Assembly (NCBI GenBank): GCA_022836615.1
Contig: MU405493.1
Span: forward strand, 1 to 18,024
DNA from: Annulohypoxylon bovei var. microspora
Taxonomy: Eukaryota; Ascomycota; Sordariomycetes; Xylariales; Hypoxylaceae
Length of the DNA: 18,024 nucleotides
Direction: 5' to 3'
Shown: in pieces, positions 9,710 to 18,024 of the stretch
Numbering within the stretch: the first letter of the stretch is position 1
Layout: every line of letters starts with the position of its first letter
Notes under the pieces: model-generated
Told to the model about the DNA's origin: nothing
The model's input: the letters and a program-made list of their open reading frames with translations, nothing else
Database searches by the model: none
Program-made: the position numbers and the translations under genes

Positions 9710-9896
9710 TATTAATAATAAAAAGGATTTATTAATTAAAGGAAGCTTTATAATTTTATATGGCTTTATGTAACTTATACTATATAAGGTTACGTTTAAT
9801 ATAAGTTTAAAAATAAACAATTTATACGTTTACATAACCATAAGATTATAATATATCATATAATATTATACGCGAATGCATTATGACTTATTACCT
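9710..9896 (+). repeat. LTR of the gag-only element, right copy
   Basis: Aligns to 8236-8422 with few or no gaps. The three 10-bp units are still visible at 9745-9774 but with TG converted to TA (TTATAATTTTATATGGC, TTTATGTAAC). Other differences are likewise mostly transitions. Similarity fades after ACTTATTACC. Confidence 0.8.
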
Positions 9897-10920
9897 TTAA
9901 ATTTAAATTAATTAATTTTATATTTAAAATAATAATAAAAATTTTAAATTTTAAAATTAATTTAAACGCTTTGAAATTTTTTTATAAAATTAATATAATT
10001 ATTTCTTTATATATTTTTAACATTAAAAACTTAAAATATAATTAAAATAACATTATTTATATATTTAAAAAATTATATCTTTAAGTTTTTTAAATTAAAT
10101 TTAAAAATCATCCGAAAAATAAAAACTTATAATATACCCTTTTAATGATATTTATAATTTATATATAATTATAAAAATTTAACCATTTTTTTACTTTAAT
10201 TTTAAAATTAATAATTAAATATATAAATAAAATATTAAATATATAAACGAAAAATAACGATTTTTTAATTTTAAAATAATTTATAAATTATTTTTTTTAA
10301 TAAAATAATTTATACATTTAATAAAAACATTATTTAATTTTATAATAATAAAATTAAAACCTTTTTAAAATATAATTCTTTTATAAAGTTTTTATTTTAT
10401 TTAAATTAAATAAATAAATTTTTAAATTTAAATTTATTAATAAAAAAATATATTTATTTTATATTTACCTTTTATTTAATAAATTAATTAAAAAAAATAA
10501 ACTTAAACTTATAATAATAATTATTTTAAATTAAAAAATAAATAATACATTTATTATTTTAATTAAATTATTAATTAATTTAAAAAAAGTTTATCCGTAA
10601 AATAAAATATAAAAAAAAACTTTTATTAATTAATATTTTATTTATATAATAATCTTTTAAAATTATTATTTAATTACTTTTAATTTATTAAAAAAGTCTT
10701 TAATATTTTAAAAAACGAACAAAAATAACGAAATATTTTTAAAAAAATAATTCCGATTTAAATTTTAATAAAAGCTTATATAAATACGTAATAAATTAAC
10801 ATTATTATATTAAAACACCATAAAAAAATTAATAAAACTTTTATATCGTAAAACTTTTATACCTTAATAAAATAAAACTTATTAATAATAAATAAATTAA
10901 AAAATATTTATAATATTTTT

Positions 10921-10964
<44 letters not shown>

Positions 10965-10990
10965 TTTAAAAAATAAAAACATACTTTTAA
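9897..10990. other. AT-rich DNA with a possible minus-strand coding trace
   Basis: Mostly featureless. On the minus strand around 10300-10170 a frame has a stop-free run of about 40 codons containing KVKKWLNFYNYI, followed by IINIIKRVYYKF. It may be the continuation, in a shifted frame, of the relic at 11000-12290. A (TAA)n microsatellite of about 13 units lies at 10923-10961. Confidence 0.4.
10923..10961. repeat. (TAA)n microsatellite
   Basis: Roughly 13 uninterrupted TAA units. Smaller arrays of the same type lie at about 8180-8201 and 15196-15222. Confidence 0.9.
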
Positions 10991-10999
10991 ATAAACGCC

Positions 11000-12290
11000 A
11001 TTATAATAACTTTTTAATTAATAAATAATTTATTATTTAAAAATAAAAAAATTATATAATTAAATTAAATATTTAAATATAATTAAATTATTAAAAAAAT
11101 ATAAAAAATAAACATTTCGTTCGGAATAATTTAAATAAAAAAATACATATATAAAAATTAATATTAAAAAACGTAAATAATATATTTATTATTTTAATAT
11201 AAATAAATAATATTTATTTTATAAAATAAATAAATAACATATTCATTAATTTAAAAAAAAAATTAACATTAATATATTATTTCTTTTAAATTTAATTATA
11301 CTTTATATAATATTTTAACTTGTTTTTAAAACATTATTTTAATATTTAAAACCTTTTTAACTTTTTTAAAATAACTTATTTATTTAATCGCTTAAAATAA
11401 TTAATACCTTATAAAAAATAAAAATTTTAATAATAAAATAATAAAATAATAATTTTTTATTAATTAAACTTTAAAATTTTATATTAATAATTTTATTTTT
11501 TATAACCCATTTTTTATATTTATAATTAATAAAAAAAATTAATAATATTTTTTTTTATTATTTATTTAAATATATTCAAAATATTTATACGAAACTTTAT
11601 ATAATCGTTTTTTTTTAAAAAAAGAAATCTTTTATTAAATAAATAATAAATTTATAACCACTTATATATAACTTTTATTATAATATAAATAACCGCATTT
11701 TAAAATTATTTATTATAATATTAAATATAATAATAATTAAAATAAATTAATTTTATTTTATTATTAAATCGTTAAACTTTTTAATTATATTAAAATAAAT
11801 AATATATTTTATTATATATTAATTTATAATAACTTATAAAATATTAATATAAATAATATTAAAACCTTTATATTCGAATATAATAATAAAATAATTAAAT
11901 ATATTATTCGCTTAAATAACGTTTATTTTTTTATTAAAATATTATAATAAAAATATATATAAATAATTAAAAAACATATTAAATATTAAAATAAAAATTT
12001 TTAAAATTAAATTATATTTAATAAAAATATTATTAATAATTTTAAAAATATCATTTTATATAATATAAAAATTAAATAAGGTTCGATCGAATATAATATT
12101 AACGTTATTTTCCGAAAAAATAATTTTTATTTTATTTTAATTATTTTAATTTTCATTATTATTTTCATTATTTTTTATTATTATATCCACATTTTAATAC
12201 ATTTCTTATACCTTTTTATCCCATTTATTAATTAATTAAACTTCGCTTATATTTTCATTATTTATTTATTTAAAACTTTATATTATTATT
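11000..12290 (-). pseudogene. Unidentified RIP-degraded coding relic
   Basis: One minus-strand frame (first codon base at 3n+1) shows longer open runs and more charged residues than its surroundings. From about 12270 it reads ENISEV and KWDKKV, then an Asn/Glu-rich stretch (KNNENNNEN, probably Asp/Glu-rich before RIP), then IIFSENNVNIIFDRTLFNF near 12120-12066. A run of more than 40 codons without a stop follows. Further down, YKKWVIKNKI (about 11505) and RNNILMLIFFL (about 11270) may belong to it. No domain was recognised, and I cannot say whether it is a transposase, a second gag or a host gene. Start and end are approximate. Confidence 0.35.
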
Positions 12291-12778
12291 TTTATATAAA
12301 TTAACTCATTTTATATTACCTTTAAATATATATATAATAATATTATAATTTTAATAATAAATATAATATTTTTAAAAAAGTTATAAAGTTTTTTTTAAAG
12401 ATAAATATTATTATATTTTAATTTCATAACTTAAAATAATAGTTATAAAATAATATTTTAATAATTTTTAATATTAAATTTAAAAAATTTAATATTATTT
12501 TTTATATTAAATATATTTTTATATAATATTTTTATAATAAAAGATATAAATTTTAATATGAAATCTTTTAAATTTAATAAAAAATTCTTAAATTAATTAA
12601 AAGGTGGTTATATAAAGCTTTTTAATATTAAAAAAATAAATTAATTATTTACGTTTAAATTTAATTTAAAATTTTTTAACTATATATATATTATAAACGA
12701 CAAGGATGGCGTTTTTTAATAATAATTTTTTAAAAAATGAAATATATTAAATAAAATAAAGATTAATTATTAATAAAT

Positions 12779-12973
12779 TTAATAATAAAATTTAAGTTTT
12801 TTTATAAAAAATGATTTTTTTATTAAATTATAACGTCGTTTAAAAGGTACGAAGATTTTAAAAATTAATAAATTAAAAATATAAAACGTAAAAACCGCCT
12901 TTAAATAATAACGAAAATTATTATAAATTAAATATAATAAAAAGAAAATTAATTTTATTCGTTCGGAAAACAT
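12779..12973 (-). pseudogene. Short open frame of doubtful meaning
   Basis: A 64-codon frame starting ATG at 12973 and stopping near 12779. It reads mainly Phe, Leu, Ile, Tyr and Lys, the amino acids any AT-rich DNA gives, with a slightly richer centre (LKAVFTFYIF, FVPFKRRYN). It starts inside the left end of the large palindrome and runs outward, so it straddles an element boundary. That argues against a real gene. It may be a fragment of older repeat coding sequence. Confidence 0.15.
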
Positions 12974-13725
12974 TATTACGTTTAAACTTTTATTATAATT
13001 TATAAATTATTAATTATTAACTAAGTAATTAATAAGGTAATTAATAAGTAATTAATAAAATAATTAATAAAAAATTAATAAATAATTAATAAGCTTTTTT
13101 AAATTTAATTAACTTAAGTGTAATATTTTTAATTAATTAAATTTATTTATATTTTTAATTAAGTGTATCCTTTTTTTAGACCCATTTTTAATTACTTATA
13201 TACGTAATAACCTTTTTAAGCCATTTTTTAATTAATTACTTTTTAAATTATATATTAAATTACTTTTAAACCATTACTTTTTACGCGTAAAAGTTATTTT
13301 TTTAAAGGTTAATTAATCACCCATTTTATTTAATTATATAAAAATGAATTAATTTAAATTAAAAATTAAGTTTTTAAAATTATATAAGCTTTTAAAATTA
13401 TGTAAGGTTAATAATTAAGTTAAGGTTAAAAGTAAAAATAAGATTAAAGTTAAAAATAAAAATAAAATTAAAGTTAAAATTTAAGGGTTTAAAAGGTGGT
13501 AAAAGCTTTTTATGTGGGAATATTTTTTTTTTATTAAAGAATTAATAAATTATTTAACCCGTTATTTAATTAATAAGTAAATAAATTAATAAGTAAATTA
13601 ATAAATAAATAAATTAATAATTTAATTAATTATTTAATTAATTATTAAATTAATTAATTTTTAAACCGAGGTTTTAATTAATTAATTAATTAAATAAATG
13701 AATGATAATGTCCTCCGGACGGATT

Positions 13726-13853
13726 TTATCTTTTTTTCCACTTTATTACCCCCGTTTCCCACCTTTTTTCTTACCCTTTTTTTTACCCTTTTTCCTACCT
13801 TTTTTCCACCCCGTTTTTTACCCCGTTTTCCACCCCTTTCTTAGATTTTTTCC
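13726..13853 (+). repeat. Polypyrimidine tract (TTTTCCACC-like units)
   Basis: About 130 bases of almost pure C and T on the plus strand, built from irregular units such as TTTTTTCCACCCCG, TTTTTACCC and TTTCCTACC. The counterpart in the right arm (about 16109-16181, purine-rich on the plus strand) is roughly half as long, so the array has changed length between arms. The C residues survive mostly because they stand in CC, CT or CG rather than CA context. Confidence 0.75.
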
Positions 13854-13876
13854 TAATTAATAACTTTCTGCGAAAA

Positions 13877-14022
13877 AAAAATTTTAAGGTTTTTTTTTTC
13901 TTTTTCCCGGTCCCCGTAACTTTAAGAGGGCAAAAACGCCCCGGAACTTACGGAGGTCGCGTTTTCCCAAACATTATAAAAGGTTATACCGGGTAAAAGA
14001 AAAAAAAAACTTTAAAAATTTT
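13877..14022. repeat. 145-bp hairpin (MITE-like) element, left copy
   Basis: Its own ends are inverted repeats of about 35 bp: AAAATTTTAAGG, poly-T, C, TTTTTCCCGGT at the left, and ACCGGGTAAAAGA, poly-A, CTTTAAAAATTTT at the right. The core has unusually high G+C (AGAGGGCAAAAACGCCCCGG, 13925-13944). It lies exactly at the loop-side end of the left arm. No coding capacity. This is a MITE-like structure by shape; the family is unknown. Confidence 0.7.
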
Positions 14023-14349
14023 AATATATAATAAAATAAAAAATTATAATTAATAACATTATTATTTAAATATAATTTAACTTAAAATAAATACTTTTAA
14101 AAGTTATTAAAAAAAGTTATTTTTATAATATTAATTAATAAATAATTATAATTTAATAAAAATAAAATATAATAATAAAATTAAAAATATAATTAAAAAT
14201 TATAAAACTTAAGAATATAATATTATTATTAATATTAAATAAATATAATAAAAAATATATTTAATTAATTTTTTATTTAAATTTTATAAATTATATAAAA
14301 ATTAATAAAAATGTTAAATAATATTAATAAGTTTTTAATTTATTTTATT

Positions 14350-14440
14350 AATGACTTGGCGCAATGGTTACGTGCTTGGTTCGTTCTCGTTGTAATAGTT
14401 TTCCGTAATAAAAAAAAGAAGTTTAAATCCCTTAATTACC
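14350..14440 (+). pseudogene. RIP-mutated tRNA-like sequence (tRNA pseudogene or SINE head)
   Basis: TGGCGCAATGG at 14357-14367 is a perfect internal A box. AGTTTAAATCC at 14420-14430 is a B box with two or three RIP-type changes. The cloverleaf can be followed: D stem GCGC with GTGC (14359-14362, 14372-14375); T loop 14422-14428 with stem AGAAG/CCCTT, which pairs if two A are read as former G; acceptor AATGACT (14350-14356) with AATTACC (14434-14440), which pairs fully if GG, G and C are restored at RIP-type sites. The A-to-B spacing is about 19 bases longer than in a simple tRNA, so there was an intron or a long variable arm. No anticodon arm could be assigned. Not functional now. Confidence 0.5.
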
Positions 14441-14525
14441 ACCGATTTTAACGGGTTTTTAAACACACATTTTAATAAAATTAAACCTTATAACTTTACA
14501 ATAATAAGAAAACACTTGGATAATA

Positions 14526-14760
14526 ATGCCACCTAAACGTAAACTAAGTTTAAATCTTTTAAAAGATTAAGCATTTTAAAAGGATTATTACTTTTAAAAT
14601 TACCAAAGCTACCGTTACCACACTTTTAAAAGTTTAAGAATGGATCGTTAATAATTAAGTAATAATAAAAAGATTATGCCATTTTAATAAACCACGCTAA
14701 TAATATAAAGGATATACTTTTCACTTTATATTCACCCCTTTTAAAAATAATAATTTAATA
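14526..14760 (+). pseudogene. Reading-frame start MPPKRKLSLNLLKD, unidentified
   Basis: An ATG at 14526, in the context ATAATAATGCCACC, opens a basic N-terminus (MPPKRK) of a kind common in fungal nuclear and transposon proteins. It continues 14 codons to the first TAA. Allowing TAA for Gln, the frame continues through FKSLRMDR (about 14622-14648) and then becomes unreadable. It lies about 85 bp downstream of the tRNA-like sequence, inside the palindrome loop, so it may be the remains of the element's own protein. No family was recognised. Confidence 0.3.
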
Positions 14761-15530
14761 ATATATAAATAAAACCATAACGTAACGTAAATAATTTAAC
14801 ATTATAAATAATACTTGGTTTAATTTAAAATAAATTATATAATAAAAACCTTTTAACTTAATTAAAAGTAAAAAATAACCCCCTTAAATTACAACCTTAA
14901 ATATTATATAATGAAATATAATCGAAGAAAAACTTTAAAAAAAAAAAAGAAAAAGTTATAATTATAATATAAAAAATTAAAATTAATTATAAAGGAATAA
15001 AAGGTTTTTTATTTCGATTATTATAAGGTTTTCTTTTTATTTTTTAATAAAATAAATATGTAAATTTATTTATAATAAAAGAAATATAACGTATAACCGG
15101 CAAAATGCCGCTTTAATTATACGAATATTTATTTATGGCAATTTTGCATATTATGTAATTAAATATAATTATATATTTAAGTAAATTAATGTAAAATAAA
15201 TAATAATAATAATAATAATAATTTATTTTATTAAAATTTTTATCATTTAAATTAATTATTTTTTAATAAATATTAATTTAAAAAATATAATATTAATATA
15301 TATTAAATTATATTTAAAATTATATATAAAAAATTAAAATATATTATATTTTAATAAAAAATAAATATATTATAAAGGTTTAAATATTAATAAAATAATT
15401 AAAAATTTACGTAATGCGTTATAAATAATATAATGAAATAAAAATAAAAAGTAATAAAATAAAAAATTAAGGAATTAAATTTTAATTAAATTAAAATTAA
15501 ATTTTAATTAAACTTTAAAATTTTAAAATT

Positions 15531-15566
15531 CGGGGGTATTATGTCCGCAAAGCGCGGGGATCTCGT
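15531..15566. other. GC-rich island in the loop
   Basis: CGGGGGTATTATGTCCGCAA followed by AGCGCGGGGATCTCG stands out in otherwise AT-only DNA. TGTCCGCAAAGCGCGGGG could be the TG start of an LTR with a purine tract (GGGGG) a few bases upstream. No second copy was found in the window, so this is only a suggestion. Confidence 0.35.
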
Positions 15567-15940
15567 ATTATAAACATTAAAATAAATAATATAAATAAAA
15601 ATATTTAATTAATTATTATTATTTACATTTTTTTAATAATTTTCCATTAAAAAATATCCGTTTATTTTAATTTTTTTTTTTTTTTTTACATTTTAAATTA
15701 TTATATTTATATTTTATTATTTATTTTAAATAATTTTTTTTAATTAATTTTTTTTTATTAATTTTATTATTAAAAACGTTTATTTAATTAATTATTATTT
15801 TTATATTAATAATATTAATTAAAATAATATTTTTATTAATTTTATAATTATTAATTATTTTATTAATAATTTAAATGTTTATAATTATTCCATTATAAAC
15901 GATCTTTTTAACCATTTTAATAATCATTATAATAATTATT

Positions 15941-16085
15941 AAAATTTTTAAGGTTTTTTTTTTTTTTTACCCGGTACGGCCCTTTACAATGTCCGGGAAA
16001 ACGCGATTTACGTAAGCTTTGAAACGTTTTTACCCTTTTAAAGTTACGGGGACTGGGAAAAAGAAAAAAAAAACCTTAAAAATCT
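15941..16085. repeat. 145-bp hairpin (MITE-like) element, right copy
   Basis: Mirror copy of the element at 13877-14022. It has its own inverted ends (AAAATTTTTAAGG, poly-T, ACCCGGT and ACTGGGAAAAAGA, poly-A, CCTTAAAAATCTT) around a GC-rich core (CGGCCCTTTACAATGTCCGG, 15977-15996). The core differs from the left copy more than the ends do. Confidence 0.7.
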
Positions 16086-16108
16086 TTCTTTGCAAAAAGT
16101 TATTAATT

Positions 16109-16181
16109 AAAAAAAGGTCCGGGAAAAGGGGTGGAAAATGAGGTGGGAAAAGAAAGTAATAAGGTGGAAAAAAAAAAAAAA
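16109..16181 (+). repeat. Polypurine tract, mirror of the left-arm block
   Basis: Purine-rich units (GGGAAAAGGGGTGGAAAATG, GGTGGGAAAAGAAAG) followed by a run of 14-15 A. About half as long as the left-arm tract. Confidence 0.7.
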
Positions 16182-17156
16182 TTTATCCGGAAAATGTTAT
16201 TAATTATTTAATTAATTAATTTTTAATTTAATAATTAATTAACCGATTAATTAATTAATTTATTAATTAATTAAAACCTTGGTTAAAAAGTTGGTTTAAA
16301 AATTAATTAAAAAGTTAATTTAAAAATTAATTTATTTATTTATTAATTAATTAATTAATTAATTGGTTAAATGGTTAAATAAATGATTAAATATTTAATT
16401 AAATATTTAATTAATTAATTAATTAATTAATTAAAACTTTAATTTAAAAGCTGGTTAATTTAATAATTAATTAAATAATTAATTAACTTATTTATTAATT
16501 TATTTATTAATTTATTTATTAATTAATTAAATAACAAGTTAAATAATTTATTAATTTATTAATAAAAAGAATACATTTTTATATAAAAAGCTTTTATTAC
16601 CTTTTAAACCTTTAAATTTTAACCTTAATTTTAACTTTACTTTTAATTTTATTTTTATTTTTATTTTTAACCTTAATTTTAACCATTAACCTTACGTAAT
16701 TTTAAAGGTTTACATGGTTTTAAAAATTTAATTTTTAATTTAAATTAATTTATTTTTATATAATTAAATAAAAGCTTTTAATGGAAATAATTAATTAACC
16801 TTTAAAAAAGTGGTTTTTACGCGCGTAAAAAGTAATGGTTTAAAAGTGGTTTAATATATGGTTTAAAAGGTAATTAATTAAAAGGGTGGTTTAAAAAGGT
16901 TATTATATGCGTGGGCAATTAAAAGGTAAATTTAAAAAAAAAATGCATTTAATTAAAGGTGTGAATAAATTTAATTAATTAAAAGCGTTACGCCCGAGTT
17001 AATTAAGTTTAAAAAGGTTTATTAATTATTTATTAATTATTTATTAATTATTTTATTAATTATTTATTAATTACTTTATTAATTATTTAATTAATAATTA
17101 ATAATTTATAAATTATAATAAAAGTTTAAACGTAATAATATTTTCCGGATAAATAA

Positions 17157-17242
17157 TATAAATAATAATTATTATATTATTAATTATTATTATATTATTA
17201 ATTATTAAAATATAAATAATAATTATTATATTATTAATTATT
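17157..17242. repeat. 32-bp exact direct repeat
   Basis: The same 32 bases (TATAAATAATAATTATTATA and the next 12) occur at 17157-17188 and 17211-17242. The first copy starts right at the outer end of the palindrome. Because it is exact in DNA otherwise full of transitions, it may be recent, but low complexity makes slippage equally likely. Confidence 0.6.
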
Positions 17243-18024
17243 ATATATATAATTATTATATTTATAATTATTAATTAATTAATAATTTCCATGTTTACGA
17301 TTTAAATTATAATATGTTTTAAATGGGTTTAATTATTTATTATAATTTAAATTATAATATAATTTAAAAAAAATTAATTAATTATTATTAAATTTATTAT
17401 ATTATATTAATATTATATTAATTATATTTATAATAATTATTTATATTAAATCTATTATTAAATTCATTAATAAATTATTAATTATTTGTTAATTTATTAA
17501 TATTATTATAAAGTTTTTTTTAAATGTTAATAATTAACTTTTTTATATTTATTATTTATTTTTTTAAAAAAAAAATTTTTAAATTTTATTTTAATTTTAA
17601 ATTAAGGTATTAATATATGTAAATTATTATTTAATATATTATAAATTATTAATAAATGTTAAATAATTTAATTTATATAAATTACGTGATAATTATACAT
17701 TAATTTTATAACTTATAATTTAATGAATATATTTTATAAATAATTATTTTTAATATATTTTATATTTTTTATAAAGGTAATAATTTTTAATTTAAAATTT
17801 TTAAAATAATTAAAAAATTGTTTTAATGTTATTTTATTATTTATTAATATTTAATTTTTTTTATAAATATTAATATATTTATTTATTATTATTAAGCTTT
17901 TTTACGTAATAATTATAAAAATTATTATCGAATAAAATTTATATGGTTATTTATAATATATATTATTTATATTAATTTAATAAATAAATATATATTTTAT
18001 TAAATAATTTTTTTATTAATTATA
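17243..18024. other. AT-rich DNA without a recognised feature
   Basis: Nothing beyond simple AT-rich sequence was recognised on either strand. A palindromic ATAATTTAAATTAT stretch near 17341-17355 recalls the mutated LTR end at 6504-6520 but is too simple to assign. Confidence 0.55.

Larger units (their letters stand above)
8236..9896 (+). mobile_element. Short LTR retroelement carrying only gag (TR-GAG-like)
   Basis: Two direct repeats of about 187 bp (8236-8422 and 9710-9896, constant offset 1474) flank an internal region of about 1.29 kb. The right repeat is preceded directly by AAAAAAGCG, a plausible polypurine tract. Both repeats begin TATTAATAAT, as a RIP-mutated TG start would. The internal region shows a gag-like plus-strand frame with a zinc-knuckle start but nothing resembling protease, RT or integrase, and has no room for them. 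This fits a non-autonomous element mobilised in trans. Its LTR does not resemble that of the chromovirus at 1199-6760. The right-hand LTR end and target-site duplication are not resolved. Confidence 0.7.
12952..14022 (+). repeat. Left arm of the large palindrome
   Basis: More heavily C-to-T shifted than the right arm. Where the right arm, read in reverse complement, has AAACCATATATTAAACCAC, this arm has AAATTATATATTAAATTAC (13243-13262). The outer part is low-complexity (AATTAATAA units at 13025-13095). The inner part contains the pyrimidine-rich block and the hairpin element. Confidence 0.8.
14023..15940. other. Loop of the large palindrome
   Basis: About 1.9 kb of unique sequence between the two hairpin elements. 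It contains the tRNA-like sequence (14350-14440), a reading-frame start at 14526, a small perfect hairpin CGGCAAAATGCCG at 15098-15110, an AAT microsatellite at 15196-15222 and a GC-rich island at 15531-15566. The rest is featureless AT-rich DNA. The part from 14350 to about 14760 is clearly less AT-shifted than the flanks. Confidence 0.6.
12952..17165. mobile_element. 4.2-kb palindromic element with long inverted arms
   Basis: The left arm (about 12952-14022) is the reverse complement of the right arm (about 15941-17165). Outer ends: CGGAAAACATTATTACGTTT on the left against AAACGTAATAATATTTTCCG on the right. Shared landmarks in mirrored order are an array of AATTAATAAG-type units, GTTTAAAC, ACGCG flanked by TTTTTA/TAAAA, a TTAAAGTTAAAAATAAA-type tract, TTAATTAA arrays, a polypyrimidine or polypurine block, and a 145-bp hairpin element. 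Arm lengths differ (about 1.07 and 1.22 kb), mainly through repeat-array length. Point differences are mostly transitions. It could be a foldback-type transposon with very long terminal inverted repeats or an inverted duplication. No transposase is recognisable in the loop. Confidence 0.8.
15941..17165 (-). repeat. Right arm of the large palindrome
   Basis: Reverse complement of 12952-14022. It keeps more CpA/TpG and GC pairs, for example GGTTTAAAAGTGGTTTAA at 16837-16854 and TGCGTGGGC at 16908-16916. Several GGTTTAAAA-type motifs at 16830-16900 look like subterminal repeats. TTAATTAA arrays at 16195-16560 are longer than in the left arm (about 13560-13700). Confidence 0.8.

Noticed and set aside
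12779..12973. A small membrane-protein gene on the minus strand
   Set aside because: Composition is what AT-rich DNA gives by default, and the frame crosses the edge of the palindrome. Kept only as a low-confidence relic.
13560..13700. A CRISPR array in the TTAATTAA-rich stretches
   Set aside because: The repeats are low-complexity without unique spacers of constant length, and the context is eukaryotic transposon DNA.
14350..14440. A functional tRNA gene
   Set aside because: Acceptor and T-stem pairs are broken by RIP-type changes and no anticodon arm can be formed with confidence.
1..18024. Mitochondrial, apicoplast, Plasmodium or Dictyostelium DNA, suggested by the AT content
   Set aside because: No organelle genes or long AT-rich exons are present. 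The relics are fungal-type chromovirus, and duplicates differ by C-to-T transitions, which fits RIP in an ascomycete.
1..18024. A centromere
   Set aside because: RIP-saturated, transposon-rich DNA is typical of some ascomycete centromeres, but nothing in the sequence separates that from other AT-rich heterochromatin.

Overview
The window reads as a heavily mutated, gene-poor block of a filamentous ascomycete genome, such as an AT-rich isochore or centromere-like heterochromatin. Base composition is extremely AT-rich (G+C by eye well under 20%, not computed). TpA is everywhere and CpA/TpG are scarce. This is the footprint of repeat-induced point mutation (RIP), in which C becomes T, mainly in CpA, in duplicated DNA. 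Direct support comes from duplicates inside the window (two 256-bp LTRs, two 187-bp LTRs, two arms of a large palindrome): the differences I could align are almost all transitions. No intact protein-coding gene is visible. Everything recognisable is a dead transposable element.

Layout. (1) 1-1198: AT-rich DNA with a GC-rich 17-bp tandem duplication and possibly an inverted gag start. (2) 1199-6760: a RIP-killed Ty3/gypsy chromovirus on the plus strand. A truncated capsid end, zinc knuckle, aspartic protease, reverse transcriptase, RNase H, HHCC-DDE integrase and chromodomain can all be followed in one reading frame for almost 5 kb without an indel. Its two LTRs are inverted relative to each other rather than direct, and the left LTR joins the middle of gag. 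(3) 6761-8235: featureless AT-rich DNA with a degenerate repeat series. (4) 8236-9896: a 1.66-kb LTR element carrying only a gag-like frame with a zinc knuckle, a candidate non-autonomous TR-GAG-type element. (5) 9897-12950: AT-rich DNA with a weakly supported minus-strand coding relic. (6) about 12950-17165: a 4.2-kb palindrome with arms of about 1.1-1.2 kb and a 1.9-kb loop. Each arm ends on the loop side in a 145-bp hairpin element. The loop carries a RIP-mutated tRNA-like sequence and the start of an unidentified reading frame. (7) 17166-18024: simple AT-rich repeats.

The elements do not form a working system. The chromovirus once encoded every enzyme needed for copying and chromatin-targeted integration, and the gag-only element would have depended on such a partner, although its LTR differs. 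The structures most worth a second look are the inverted-LTR join, the gag-only element and the large palindrome with its tRNA-like core.
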